Shown: in pieces, positions 1 through 8,190 of the stretch
Layout: the number at the start of each line of letters is the position of its first letter
Numbering within the stretch: the first letter of the stretch is position 1
Assembly (NCBI GenBank): GCA_038325765.1
Contig: JBBQJI010000036.1
Location: 13,989-77,988 of the forward strand
From: Xiheibacterium sp038325765
Lineage (GTDB): Bacteria > Myxococcota_A > Polyangia > Nannocystales > Nannocystaceae
Direction of reading: 5' to 3'
Length of the DNA: 64,000 bases
Made by a program: the position numbers and the translations under genes
The notes under the pieces: model-generated
Told to the model about the DNA's origin: nothing
Database searches by the model: none
What the model saw: the letters and a program-made list of their open reading frames with translations, nothing else

Positions 1-260
1 GGATGGATGGCGTCGACGCCGTTCGCCACCGCGATCGCCACGATGTCGTCGATGTCGAGGTAGGCGGCTACCGGCGCGCGCCCGCGGCCGACGAGGTACG
101 ACTCATCGGCCTTGTAGCGGTGCAGGTGCAGCCTGTCCTCGTGGCTGAAGATCGCCACGGTCCGGACCCCGAGCTCGGTCGCGGCCCGGAACACCCGGAT
201 GGCGATCTCACCGCGATTGGCACACAGCAGCTTGCGGATCGGGCGGCGCGGGCTTGTCAT
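1..260 (-). CDS. pyc: Pyruvate carboxylase, N-terminal part (runs off the left edge)
   Basis: The ATG lies at 258-260 and the frame stays open to the window edge, so about 86 residues are visible. The sequence begins MTSPRRPIRKLLCANRGEIA, the first strand and helix of a biotin carboxylase domain. It continues with EDRLHLHRYKADESYLVG and AYLDIDDIV and reaches DAIHP, the start of the conserved HPGYGFLSE stretch. The LHR(Y/F)KADESY form is typical of pyruvate carboxylase, whereas acetyl-CoA carboxylase AccC usually has LHVxLADE at this place. The expected role is ATP-dependent carboxylation of pyruvate to oxaloacetate in the cytoplasm. The ATP-grasp, carboxyltransferase and biotinyl domains are outside the window, so a free-standing biotin carboxylase is not fully excluded. 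Confidence 0.8.
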   Translation of the reverse strand, partial: MTSPRRPIRKLLCANRGEIAIRVFRAATELGVRTVAIFSHEDRLHLHRYKADESYLVGRGRAPVAAYLDIDDIVAIAVANGVDAIH

Positions 261-368
261 CCGAGGTCGAGCTTGCCGCGCGAGGGCCGGGCTTTCAACA
301 CGAAGCGAGCAGCTTTGTCGCAGCCGTGGGGTGTCGAGCCTGCACCGGATTGCGGCCGCGCGATCGCG

Positions 369-1190
369 TCAAGCAGGCGGCGCGATGCGTGCGAGCGCGG
401 CCTCGCTGCGACCACCGGCGGGCCCCATGAATGCGCCGGCGGGGACGCGGAGCGTGCGGGCCTGGGCGGCCTCGGCCACACACAGATCGATCACGTTGTC
501 GTCGAGGACGTCGGTGCCATTGGTCCGGACGTCGTCGAGTGCCCGCGGATGCACGGTGCTGCCATCGGCGAGCACGAGCTCGACGCGGGCGAGGTCCGCG
601 TCGTCGACGTCGAGCACCGTGTCGCTCCAGTAGGTGCGGACCACCTGCGAGGCGCCGCCGCAGGCGGACGACGAGGGCAGAGCGACCACCGCGACCACGC
701 GCGGACCCGCGCCGTGCTCGGTGACCTTCGCCGACGCGCCCAGCAGCGGGCCGCCCTGCTCGTCGAAGATCCGATCGATGACCACGACATCGGTGGGCTG
801 CGGACCACCCGGGCCGCCGAACTCGCCGAACAGGGTCACCGTGCGATTCTCGTCGGCTTCGCTCGCCGGCGCCAGCGTGGCCCCGGTGGCGCGCAGACGC
901 CCGCCGTCGCTGAGCACCACCATGAACGCGCCCGCCGTGAGGCTGGCGGCGTCGAGCGGCCGATCGAACACCACCACGATCGCGTCCTCGGGCGCGTGGT
1001 CGCGCGCGGCGTCGTACGAGAACTGGGCCGACAGCATGACGGCGCCTGTGGTGGCGGTCTCCGAGGGCTGCGGCACCACGTAGTCGATGCCCGTCGCGGC
1101 GCCGCGCCAGCACCCGGGCATGGTCACCGCGAGGGTGCAGGCGAGCGCGCTCCACCTCTTGGTGGAGTGACGCCGGTACGGACGCAACAT
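369..1190 (-). CDS. Lipoprotein with an Ig-like/SbsA-type domain, unknown function
   Basis: 273 residues from ATG 1188-1190. The N-terminus is a short basic segment, a hydrophobic stretch (ALACTLAVT) and a lipobox-like MPGC, so an outer-membrane or periplasmic lipoprotein is likely. Residues of about 50-140 (VMLSAQFSYDAA, AIVVVFDRPLDAASL, FMVVLSDGG) resemble the bacterial Ig-like domains that describe a value at an extreme (SbsA/Big_5 type). The C-terminal half has two cysteines (SSACGG, DLCVAE) that could form a disulfide. No catalytic motif is visible. It lies between pyc and the gene at 1224-1694 on the same strand with small gaps, so the three may be co-transcribed. Function unknown. Confidence 0.6.
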   Translation of the reverse strand: MLRPYRRHSTKRWSALACTLAVTMPGCWRGAATGIDYVVPQPSETATTGAVMLSAQFSYDAARDHAPEDAIVVVFDRPLDAASLTAGAFMVVLSDGGRLRATGATLAPASEADENRTVTLFGEFGGPGGPQPTDVVVIDRIFDEQGGPLLGASAKVTEHGAGPRVVAVVALPSSSACGGASQVVRTYWSDTVLDVDDADLARVELVLADGSTVHPRALDDVRTNGTDVLDDNVIDLCVAEAAQARTLRVPAGAFMGPAGGRSEAALARIAPPA

Positions 1191-1223
1191 GCGCGGAGGA
1201 TACCCCTGTCGCCGCCTGGTGCG

Positions 1224-1694
1224 TCACTCGAAGCTCTGAGCGATCCACTTGATGCGGATGTGATCCGTGACGACCTCGATCCACGCGCCGTCGCCGAGGC
1301 GCAACCACCACGTCGACTCGATCGGCACCGGCCCGGTCGACGCCACAGGCGAGCTGAAGCCCTCCACTTGCGAGCAGTCGCCGTGGAAGATCCGCGCCCC
1401 ATCGCCGATGAGACAGCCGCCCTCACCGGTATCGGCGTACAGATGGACGACGCGCCCCGCCGGCACGTCGAGCAGGGCCTCGGTCGGCGGTGCGCCGGCG
1501 TTGGCAGGATCGAAGATCGTCCAGCGGGCCTTGATGGCCTCGCGACTGACCGCCACCGCCGGCGCACGCACCACCACGCGCGACTCGGCATGGCGGACGG
1601 CGGCGCCCTTGCGCGCCTTGCGGGTGCCCGTGGCGGGGGCACCCGGGGCGGCGTGGGTGGGCACGGAGGCGACCGCGAAACGCGGCTCGGGCAC
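1224..1694 (-). CDS. Hypothetical protein, start uncertain
   Basis: 156 residues from a GTG at 1692-1694; I do not recognise the family. The C-terminal half looks like a folded domain (WTIFDPANAG, AGRVVHLYADTGEGGCLIGDG, STWWLRLGDGAWIEVVTDHI) and resembles SH3-like or beta-sandwich modules. Coding character continues upstream of the GTG in the same frame (FTQYVYRYDCTEVGVETLPG), and no stop occurs until 1887-1889. No ATG, GTG or TTG exists there, only a CTG at 1845-1847. The neighbouring frame over 1830-1860 also looks protein-like (FREYWETEDVLRRVKRP), which could mean a frameshift near 1800. The true N-terminus is therefore probably upstream of 1694. The divergent gene miaE starts at 1903. Confidence 0.5.
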   Translation of the reverse strand: MPEPRFAVASVPTHAAPGAPATGTRKARKGAAVRHAESRVVVRAPAVAVSREAIKARWTIFDPANAGAPPTEALLDVPAGRVVHLYADTGEGGCLIGDGARIFHGDCSQVEGFSSPVASTGPVPIESTWWLRLGDGAWIEVVTDHIRIKWIAQSFE

Positions 1695-1902
1695 CTGGCC
1701 CTCGTCGGCGCCGGGCAGCGTCTCGACGCCGACCTCGGTGCAGTCGTAGCGGTAGACGTACTGCGTGAACGTGCCGTCGGCGGCGGTGGTGGGGTCGGGG
1801 ACTCGGCGGGGCGCTTCACGCGGCGAAGGACGTCCTCGGTCTCCCAGTATTCCCGAAATCGCGCGGCCGCGCGCCGCGGTGCCGACTTATGCTTCCGCGC
1901 CG

Positions 1903-2538
1903 ATGGCGTCCACGCGAATGCTGCACCTTCACGCGCGCACCGAGCTCGCATGGGGACGGGCCGCGATCGGCCACCTCGACGAGATCCTGCACGACCATGT
2001 GCACTGCGAGAAGAAGGCGGCATCGACGGCGATCGGGCTGGTGTTCCGCTACCCTGATCTGCCCGCCCTCGCGCTGCCGCTGTCGGCCCTCGCGCGCGAA
2101 GAGCTCGAGCACTTCGATCGCGTGCTCGGCTTGCTCCGTGCGCGCGGTGGCGAGCTCGGTCGCCTGCCGCCCTCGCCCTACGCCGCGGCCCTGCTCGCCG
2201 CCTGCCGCACCCACGAGCCGGCGCGGGCGATCGACACGCTGTTGTGCTGCGCGCTCATCGAGGCGCGGAGCTGTGATCGCATGCAGGTGCTGCATCGCGC
2301 CCTCGTCGAAGCCCTCGCCGCGGGCCACCCCGGTGTCGACGCCGACGTCACCGCGCTCTACGGCGACCTGCTCGCCTGCGAGGCGCGGCACCACGGCGCC
2401 TACGTCGAGCTCGCGAGGACACTCGGACCGCGCAGCGTGCTCGACGGTCGACTCGACGCGCTCGCCGAGCACGAGGCCGCGGTCATCGCTGGGGCACCGG
2501 TGATGCCGCGCCTGCACGCAAATCTCGCCGCCACCTGA
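1903..2538 (+). CDS. miaE: tRNA-(2-methylthio-N6-isopentenyladenosine-37) hydroxylase
   Basis: 211 residues from ATG 1903-1905; a second ATG at 1918 is also possible. MiaE is a ferritin-like non-haem di-iron monooxygenase that hydroxylates the isopentenyl side chain of the modified A37 next to the anticodon in UNN-reading tRNAs. Expected carboxylate/histidine ligands are visible: HLDEILHDHVHCEKKAA in helix 1, EELEHFDRV in helix 2 (the classic ExxH), and LIEARSCDRM followed by CEARHHGAY in the C-terminal helices. The length is close to the roughly 200 residues usual for the short bacterial form. The gene stands alone, divergent from 1224-1694 and convergent with 2562-3179. Confidence 0.85.
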   Translation: MASTRMLHLHARTELAWGRAAIGHLDEILHDHVHCEKKAASTAIGLVFRYPDLPALALPLSALAREELEHFDRVLGLLRARGGELGRLPPSPYAAALLAACRTHEPARAIDTLLCCALIEARSCDRMQVLHRALVEALAAGHPGVDADVTALYGDLLACEARHHGAYVELARTLGPRSVLDGRLDALAEHEAAVIAGAPVMPRLHANLAAT

Positions 2539-2561
2539 CCTGCGGCCGGTCGATACGGCGA

Positions 2562-3179
2562 CTAGCCCTGCGACGGCGCCGCGCGCGGGAACAGCTCCAC
2601 CGCGAAGCAGTCGAGCCGCTCGGGCAGATACCGTAGCGCGACGCCAGTGCCGGGCTCGAGCCGCGCCCAGTGATCGGTGGGGCAGGTCTCGACGAAGCGA
2701 TGCACGCGGGTGCGCCGCGGATCGCGGGCGCGGTAGGCGAGCTCCGTTGCCGGCTCGGTGACGGGCAGGTCGGCCTCGACCACGACCGACATGATGTCGT
2801 TGGCGAACAGCCGCCGGCTCCGATCGACCACCCGGCCCTCGACCCGGGCGCCGCCCGCCATCGCGGCGCGGCGACGGCGGCCAGCGAACGCGAGGATCAC
2901 CGCGTTGCGCAGCCCCACCGCGGTCACGAACGCAGGCGGCAGGCTGATGAGCGCCACCATCACACGGCCGGGCTCGGATCCTGCCCAGTCGTTGGCGATC
3001 ATCGGATACGTGAACGCGGCGGCGAGCAGGATGCCCAGGGCGGCCAGCAGCCCCCAGAAGCGGACCGACAGCCGATCGTGCTGTAGCTCGTCGGTCGCGC
3101 GGCCGATCGCCCGCATTGTCGCGAGCATCGCGGCCACACCACCGACGACGAGACTGAAGATCGCGAGCGCCCATCCCAT
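2562..3179 (-). CDS. Membrane protein of unknown function
   Basis: 205 residues from ATG 3177-3179. Three hydrophobic segments are visible: WALAIFSLVVGGVAAMLAT at the N-terminus, FWGLLAALGILLAAAFTY, and VMVALISLPPAFVTAVGL. A soluble C-terminal domain of about 110 residues follows, starting at VEGRVVDRSRRLF and ending near ERLDCFAVELFP. The soluble part has alternating beta-type pattern and no catalytic signature. The arrangement is that of a small inner-membrane protein with a cytoplasmic or periplasmic beta domain. No family was recognised. It is divergent from the VOC gene at 3299, leaving about 120 bp for promoters. Confidence 0.6.
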   Translation of the reverse strand: MGWALAIFSLVVGGVAAMLATMRAIGRATDELQHDRLSVRFWGLLAALGILLAAAFTYPMIANDWAGSEPGRVMVALISLPPAFVTAVGLRNAVILAFAGRRRRAAMAGGARVEGRVVDRSRRLFANDIMSVVVEADLPVTEPATELAYRARDPRRTRVHRFVETCPTDHWARLEPGTGVALRYLPERLDCFAVELFPRAAPSQG

Positions 3180-3298
3180 GACCCCGAGTCTGCGGCACAC
3201 CCGTCGAAGGTGCCAGCGCCGCCCGGTCGACCGCTCGCGCCGCGCCGATCGCCGGCCCGATTGACCGCACGGGCGAAGCGGTGCCACGATCGGGAGCG

Positions 3299-3772
3299 AT
3301 GGACGGGCCCCGACCGTTTCGCGTGCTCGGCGTGCAGCAGATCGCGGTCGGCGCCCCCGACAAGGCGGCGCTGCGACGGCTGTGGGTCGACCTGCTCGGC
3401 GTCACCGCGGTGGGCTCCTTCCGCAGCGAGCGCGAGAACGTCGACGAAGACATCCTCGTGCTCGGCGAGGGCGACGCACGGGTGGAGATCGACCTCATGA
3501 TGCCGATCGATCCCGACGGCCGCCCGCGCGTGCACGAGCCGCCGCTCAACCACATCGGCCTGTGGATCGACGATCTTCCCGCCGCGGTGGCGTGGCTGCA
3601 GGCCCACGGCGTCCGCTTCACCCCCGGGGGGATCCGCCCCGGCGCCGCCGGCCACGACGTGTGCTTCATCCATCCCAAGGGCGAACAAGGGGCGCCGCAG
3701 GGCGGCTGCGGCGTGCTGATCGAGCTGGTCCAGGCGCCCCAAGGACGCGCTGCGGCCGTCGACGCGCCGTGA
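3299..3772 (+). CDS. VOC-superfamily (glyoxalase/bleomycin-resistance fold) protein
   Basis: 157 residues from ATG 3299-3301 (MDGPRPFRVLGVQQIAVGAP). Two beta-alpha-beta-beta-beta modules are apparent: IAVGAPDKAALRRLWVDLLG followed by EVEID-type strands, and NHIGLWIDDLPAAVAWLQAH followed by DVCFIHPKG and VLIELVQAP. The metal-ligand positions expected in this fold (His near NHIGL, Glu in VLIELVQ, Glu in VEIDLMM) are present. Lactoylglutathione lyase and methylmalonyl-CoA epimerase share this pattern. The IHPKG and GVLIELVQ motifs resemble the epimerase more, but substrate cannot be assigned. It is followed by the two prolyl aminopeptidases on the same strand. Confidence 0.7.
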   Translation: MDGPRPFRVLGVQQIAVGAPDKAALRRLWVDLLGVTAVGSFRSERENVDEDILVLGEGDARVEIDLMMPIDPDGRPRVHEPPLNHIGLWIDDLPAAVAWLQAHGVRFTPGGIRPGAAGHDVCFIHPKGEQGAPQGGCGVLIELVQAPQGRAAAVDAP

Positions 3773-3847
3773 TCGAAGACCGCCGGGGCGTCGCGATCGC
3801 GAGGCGAGGCTGGATCGTTTTCGCCGGCTTTGCGAAGCTTCCGCGCG

Positions 3848-4810
3848 ATGACCGGTCGTCGCGGATTCTATCCCGAAATCGAGCCCTACGACCGCGGCAT
3901 GCTGCGCGTCTCGGAACTCCACACGATCTACTACGAGCAGTCGGGCAACCCCGACGGCAAGCCGGTGGTGTTCGTCCACGGGGGTCCCGGCGGTGGCACC
4001 GATCCGAAGCAGCGTCGGTTCTTCGATCCCGCGGCCTACCGCATCGTGCTGTTCGACCAGCGCGGCTGCGGCAAGAGCACGCCGCACGCGTCGCTCGTCG
4101 ACAACACCACCTGGCACCTCGTCGCCGACATGGAGGCGCTGCGCGGGCACCTCGCGATCGACCGCTGGCAGGTCTTCGGCGGCTCGTGGGGCAGCACCTT
4201 GGGCCTCGCGTACGCCCAGCGGCACCCCGAGCACACCTCCGAGCTGGTGCTCCGCGGCATCTTCTTGTTGCGCAAGGCCGAACTCGACTGGTTCTACCAA
4301 GGAGGTGCGAGCGCGCTGTTCCCCGACGCGTGGGAGACCTACCTGGCGCCGATCCCCGCGGACGAACGCGGCGATCTCATGCAGGCGTACCACCGACGCC
4401 TGACCTCCGATGACCGCGCCACGCAGCTCGCCGCGGCACAGGCGTGGAGCGTGTGGGAGGCCAGTACGAGCTTTTTGTACCCGAGCGGGGACTTCATCCG
4501 GCACGCGGGCGAGGACCACTTCGCCACCGCCTTCGCCCGCATCGAGTGCCACTACTTCGTCAACCGCGGGTTCCTCGAGGTGGAAGATCAGCTGCTGCGC
4601 GACGTCGACCGCATCCGCGACATCCCTGGCGTGATCGTCCAGGGTCGCTACGACGTGGTGTGCCCGATGATATCCGCGTGGGATCTGCATCGCGCGTGGC
4701 CGCAGGCGCGGCTCGAGATCATCCCCGACGCCGGCCACTCCGGCTACGAGCCCGGCATCGTGCACGCGCTCGTCGAAGCGACCGACAGCTTCCGCCGTCG
4801 CGCTGCCTGA
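3848..4810 (+). CDS. pip: Prolyl aminopeptidase (proline iminopeptidase), copy 1
   Basis: 320 residues from ATG 3848-3850. This alpha/beta hydrolase (peptidase family S33) removes N-terminal proline from peptides. Signatures: N-terminal FYPEIEPYDRGMLRVSELH, oxyanion loop HGGPGGGTDPKQR, FDQRGCGKSTP, nucleophile elbow GGSWGST (Ser near residue 113), acid in GRYDVVCP (Asp near 267) and base in AGHSGYEP (His near 296). The family-typical ECHYFVN block precedes the Asp. Length matches the family. A near-duplicate gene follows after 79 bp, so this looks like a recent tandem duplication. It is probably cytoplasmic, since no signal peptide is present, and fits the peptide-scavenging habit suggested by the two POT transporters in the window. 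Confidence 0.9.
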   Translation: MTGRRGFYPEIEPYDRGMLRVSELHTIYYEQSGNPDGKPVVFVHGGPGGGTDPKQRRFFDPAAYRIVLFDQRGCGKSTPHASLVDNTTWHLVADMEALRGHLAIDRWQVFGGSWGSTLGLAYAQRHPEHTSELVLRGIFLLRKAELDWFYQGGASALFPDAWETYLAPIPADERGDLMQAYHRRLTSDDRATQLAAAQAWSVWEASTSFLYPSGDFIRHAGEDHFATAFARIECHYFVNRGFLEVEDQLLRDVDRIRDIPGVIVQGRYDVVCPMISAWDLHRAWPQARLEIIPDAGHSGYEPGIVHALVEATDSFRRRAA

Positions 4811-4889
4811 CGCCAAAGGCGTCGTGGAACCCGAAACCGAACCCGAAATCGCTGGACGCAGCGGCGGGTTCTGGGCGACGTTGGCCGCA

Positions 4890-5846
4890 GTGGAATCGCG
4901 TGCCCTGCTCTACCCCGAGATCGAGCCCTACCGCACGGGCATGCTGCCGGTGTCTGCGCTGCACTCGATCTACTACGAGTTGTCGGGCAATCCCGAGGGC
5001 AAGCCGGTGGTGTTCCTGCACGGAGGCCCGGGCGGCGGCACCGAGCCCCGCCAGCGCTGCTTCTTCGATCCTGCGCGCTACCACATCGTCCTGTTCGACC
5101 AGCGCGGCTGCGGGCGCAGCGTTCCGCACGCGTCGCTCGTCGACAACACCACCTGGGATCTGGTCGCCGACATCGAGCGGCTGCGCGAGCACCTGGGTAT
5201 CCACCGCTGGCAGGTCTTCGGCGGCTCGTGGGGCAGCACGCTCGCCCTCGCGTACGCCCAGACCCACACCCAGCGGGTCACCGAGATGGTGATGCGCGGC
5301 ATCTTCACCTTCGCCCAAGACGAGATGGACTGGTTCTACGGGGTCGGCACGCGGGTGCTGTTCCCCGATGCCTGGGCCGCGTTCGAGGGCGCCATCCCAC
5401 CCGACGAGCGCGGCGACCTCATCGGCGCCTACCACCGGCGCCTCACCGGCGACGATCGACGCGCCCGCGAGGCGGCGGCGCGGGCGTGGAGCACATGGGA
5501 GTGCAGCGTTGCCACCTTGCGGCAGGACCCCGAGCTGGTCGCCCACTGCGGCGACGTGGCGTTCACGATGGCCTTCGCCCGCATCGAGTGCCACTACTTC
5601 GTCAACGGTGGGTTCCTCGCCCGCGACACCCAGCTGCTCGACGGCGTCCCGCGCCTGCACGGCATCCCGGCCGTGATCGTGCACGGCCGCTACGACACCA
5701 TCTGTCCGCTGCGCAACGCCTGGCGCCTGCATCGCGCGTGGCCGCAGGCCGAGCTGGTGATCGCCGAGGCCGCGGGTCACTCGGCCAACGAGCCGGCGAT
5801 CGCCGCTGCCCTACGGCGTGCGACCGATCGATTCTCCGAGCGTTGA
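4890..5846 (+). CDS. pip: Prolyl aminopeptidase (proline iminopeptidase), copy 2
   Basis: 318 residues if translation starts at GTG 4890-4892. That start aligns residue for residue with copy 1 (VESRALLYPEIEPY against MTGRRGFYPEIEPY); an in-frame GTG at 4824 would add 22 residues. All catalytic elements are kept: HGGPGGGTEPRQR, FDQRGCGRS, GGSWGSTLALAY, GRYDTICP and AGHSANEP. By eye about two thirds of positions are identical to copy 1, with whole blocks such as PHASLVDNTTW shared. Differences cluster in the cap region of about residues 140-240, which shapes substrate choice in this family, so the copies may have diverged in specificity. The next gene starts 32 bp downstream. Confidence 0.88.
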   Translation: MESRALLYPEIEPYRTGMLPVSALHSIYYELSGNPEGKPVVFLHGGPGGGTEPRQRCFFDPARYHIVLFDQRGCGRSVPHASLVDNTTWDLVADIERLREHLGIHRWQVFGGSWGSTLALAYAQTHTQRVTEMVMRGIFTFAQDEMDWFYGVGTRVLFPDAWAAFEGAIPPDERGDLIGAYHRRLTGDDRRAREAAARAWSTWECSVATLRQDPELVAHCGDVAFTMAFARIECHYFVNGGFLARDTQLLDGVPRLHGIPAVIVHGRYDTICPLRNAWRLHRAWPQAELVIAEAAGHSANEPAIAAALRRATDRFSER

Positions 5847-5878
5847 CGGCGCTGGGGCGCGGCGCGAGCATCCGCGGC

Positions 5879-6538
5879 ATGACCCGCCTGTCCGCCCTGC
5901 TCGTGCTCGCCGCCCCGCTCGCCTGTCACCACGCCAAGTCCACCACCACGCCCGAGTCCACCGGAGCGACGCCACCGCCGCCCGTGGCTGGCGGCGACGG
6001 TGCCGCCGGCCTCGACGCCGAGCTCGTCGCCATCGCCGCCAAGCCAGGGGCCGCGATCAAGTTCAAGCTGCGCGTCGACGGCAGCGGCGCCATCGTCAAG
6101 CAGGCGCTGTATCACAGCGATGCCGCGTCGATCCCCGCCGAGGTGCGCAGCAAGGCCGAGCAGCGCTGGCCCGGCAGCACCATCGTGCGCTACGAGACCG
6201 AGCTGTATGCCGACCACGGCCGCGTCCACGAGGTCGATGTCACCACCGCCGAGGGTGCGCGCTGCGAGATCGCGATCAAGGCCGATGGCGCCGTCCTGTA
6301 CGAGGAATGCCAGCTCGCGGCTGATGCCCTACCGGCGCCGGTCGCCGCCAAGGTCGCCGCGCTCTATCCCCAGGGCAAGGTGCTCGAGGCCGAGACCAAG
6401 CGCGGCGAGGAGGTGGACGAGCTCACGATCGAGATCGAGTCGGGCGGACAGCAGTTCTACCTGCGGATCGAACCCGATGGCACGGTGCTCGGCAAGCTGC
6501 TGCGCATCCCCGGGGTGTTCGAGGTCCCGATCGATTGA
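5879..6538 (+). CDS. Lipoprotein with tandem PepSY-like domains
   Basis: 219 residues from ATG 5879-5881. The N-terminus MTRLSALLVLAAPLACHH is a lipoprotein signal with lipobox APLAC. After a Thr/Pro-rich spacer (residues of about 20-45) come three related modules of about 60 residues, each with a strand-helix-strand pattern. Examples are IKFKLRVDGSGAIVKQALYH with PAEVRSKAEQRWPGSTI, EVDVTTAEGARCEIAIKADG with PAPVAAKVAALYPQGKV, and ELTIEIESGGQQFYLRIEPD. This is the pattern of PepSY-like putative beta-lactamase-inhibitor-like domains. Such proteins are envelope-located; their function is mostly unknown. Close spacing to the upstream peptidase (32 bp) suggests possible co-transcription. Confidence 0.65.
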   Translation: MTRLSALLVLAAPLACHHAKSTTTPESTGATPPPPVAGGDGAAGLDAELVAIAAKPGAAIKFKLRVDGSGAIVKQALYHSDAASIPAEVRSKAEQRWPGSTIVRYETELYADHGRVHEVDVTTAEGARCEIAIKADGAVLYEECQLAADALPAPVAAKVAALYPQGKVLEAETKRGEEVDELTIEIESGGQQFYLRIEPDGTVLGKLLRIPGVFEVPID

Positions 6539-6571
6539 GTTGCACGGCCGGGGGTTTCGTGGGGGCGCGTG

Positions 6572-7558
6572 TCAGCCCTGCAGCCACGAAGCGGCCTGCG
6601 TCGCGTAGTACGTGAGGATGACGTCGGCGCCGGCGCGGCGGATCGCCAGCAGCGACTCGAGCACCGCCCGCCGCTCGTCGATCCACCCCCGCTCGCTGGC
6701 GGCCTTGAGCATCGCGTACTCGCCGCTGACCTGATACGCCGCTACCGGCAACGCGGTGGCGTCGCGCACCCGCGCGATGATGTCGAGGTACGCGCCGGCG
6801 GGCTTGATCATGACCATGTCGGCGCCCTCGGCCTCGTCGAGCTCGACCTCGCGCAGGGCCTCACGCGCGTTCGCGGGATCCATCTGGTAGGTCTTCTTGT
6901 CGCCGTGACGCGGCGCGCTGTCGAGCGCATCGCGGAATGGCCCGTACATCGCCGACGCGTACTTGGCGGTGTAGGCGAGGATCGACACCTCGGTGAAGCC
7001 CTCGCCATCCAGCGCGTCGCGGATCGCCCCGATGCGGCCGTCCATCATGTCGCTCGGCGCCACGATGTCGGCGCCGGCGCGGGCCTGGGCGACCGCCTGC
7101 TTGCACAGCACCGCGATGGTCTCGTCGTTGAGGATGCGACCGTCGGCCGCGACGATACCGTCGTGGCCATCGGACGAGTACGGATCGAGGGCGATGTCGG
7201 TCACCAACACGAGGTCGGACCAGCGATCCTTGAGCGCGGCGATCGTGCGCGGCACGAGGCCGTCCGGGTTGTGCGACTCGCGGCCGGTGGGATCCTTGAG
7301 CGACTCGGCGACGGCGGGGAACAGCGCGATCATGTTCACGCCGACGGCGCGGGCGCGCTCGACCTCGGCGAACAGCCCCGCGGGCGACAGCCGGGAGCAG
7401 CCCGGCATCGACGCGATCGGCACGTCGTCGCCGCCGCCGTGGATGAACAGCGGATAGATGAAGTGCTGGGGTCCGCAGGTGGTCTCGCGACAAGCGCTGC
7501 GGATGACCTCGGACTTGCGATTGCGGCGCGGGCGGGCGCGCTGGGCGACATGGGTCAT
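6572..7558 (-). CDS. hemB: Delta-aminolevulinic acid dehydratase (porphobilinogen synthase)
   Basis: 328 residues from ATG 7556-7558. It condenses two 5-aminolevulinate molecules to porphobilinogen, the first common tetrapyrrole step, in the cytoplasm. Both active-site lysines are present: LAYTAKYASAMYGPFRDA (A-site lysine) and MVMIKPAGAYLDI (P-site Schiff-base lysine). The metal loop reads VTDIALDPYSSDGHDGIV, with Asp and without the three cysteines of the zinc-dependent enzymes. By established HemB typing this marks a magnesium/potassium-dependent form such as those of Pseudomonas or Bradyrhizobium. The N-terminal arm PRRNRKSEVIRSACRETT and the motif PLFIHGG are typical. Downstream on the same strand nothing else of haem synthesis is present. 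Confidence 0.93.
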   Translation of the reverse strand: MTHVAQRARPRRNRKSEVIRSACRETTCGPQHFIYPLFIHGGGDDVPIASMPGCSRLSPAGLFAEVERARAVGVNMIALFPAVAESLKDPTGRESHNPDGLVPRTIAALKDRWSDLVLVTDIALDPYSSDGHDGIVAADGRILNDETIAVLCKQAVAQARAGADIVAPSDMMDGRIGAIRDALDGEGFTEVSILAYTAKYASAMYGPFRDALDSAPRHGDKKTYQMDPANAREALREVELDEAEGADMVMIKPAGAYLDIIARVRDATALPVAAYQVSGEYAMLKAASERGWIDERRAVLESLLAIRRAGADVILTYYATQAASWLQG

Positions 7559-7574
7559 GGGCACAGTCACGCTA

Positions 7575-8174
7575 TCACGCCGAATCGACGCGGCGGAGCC
7601 CACGGCGATGCGAGACCCACGGCGTATCGGCGACGGCGAAGCGCCACGGCAACGCCCGATGGGCGGGCTCCGCGTAGTCGATGCCCACGCGCGGGCCGAC
7701 CAGCACGTCGGCGACGGCATCGCCGCCCTCGAGCCACAGGCCGCCCGGGCGGTACACGGGGATGTTCGAGTCGCGGAGACCGAGTCCCAGCGCAGCGGCG
7801 ATCTTGCCGGGGCCCGTGAGCAGCACAGGCCCGTCCTTGCCACCGCGACGACGGCGGATCGTCGGCAGTCCCGTGACTGGTTCGGCCGCGCGCACGAGCA
7901 CCGCGGCCGCGTCGGCGTCGCCGCCGGTCACGATGTTGAGCATGTGGTGCAGCCCGTAGCAGAGATACACATAGCTGTGGCCGCACGGCCCCCACAGCGC
8001 GGCATTGCGGAGGGTCTTGCCGGCGCGGGCGTGGCACGCCGTGTCGCCTGGCCAGCGATAGGCCTCGACCTCGGTGATGCGCAGCGCCACGCCGCCGTGG
8101 TGCACGATCACGCCGAGCAGGTCGCGGGCGACGGCGACGACATCGCGATCGTAGAACTCACGCGGGAGCGGCAC
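7575..8174 (-). CDS. mpg: DNA-3-methyladenine glycosylase (AAG/MPG family)
   Basis: 199 residues from GTG 8172-8174 (VPLPREFYDRDVVAVARDLL). This start keeps the gene clear of the upstream phosphoesterase, which ends at 8191. The family removes alkylated and deaminated purines such as 3-methyladenine and hypoxanthine. Signatures: LPREFYDRDVVAVARDLLG, the catalytic ITEVEAYRWPGDTACHA (Glu activates water), SYVYLCYGLHHMLN with the intercalating Tyr, LVRAAEPV, and GPGKIAAALGL. Length matches the bacterial family (about 190-210). It lies between hemB and the metallophosphoesterase, all on the minus strand with gaps under 20 bp, so one transcript may span 9252 to 6572. Confidence 0.92.
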   Translation of the reverse strand: MPLPREFYDRDVVAVARDLLGVIVHHGGVALRITEVEAYRWPGDTACHARAGKTLRNAALWGPCGHSYVYLCYGLHHMLNIVTGGDADAAAVLVRAAEPVTGLPTIRRRRGGKDGPVLLTGPGKIAAALGLGLRDSNIPVYRPGGLWLEGGDAVADVLVGPRVGIDYAEPAHRALPWRFAVADTPWVSHRRGLRRVDSA

Positions 8175-8190
8175 CTTCGGTCCGCCCCGA

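Noticed and set aside
3..2057. Very long plus-strand open frame (684 codons) across the first 2 kb
   Set aside because: It is antisense to pyc and two minus-strand genes, is full of Arg/His/Gly runs and has no fold-like pattern. It is a shadow of GC-rich coding DNA.
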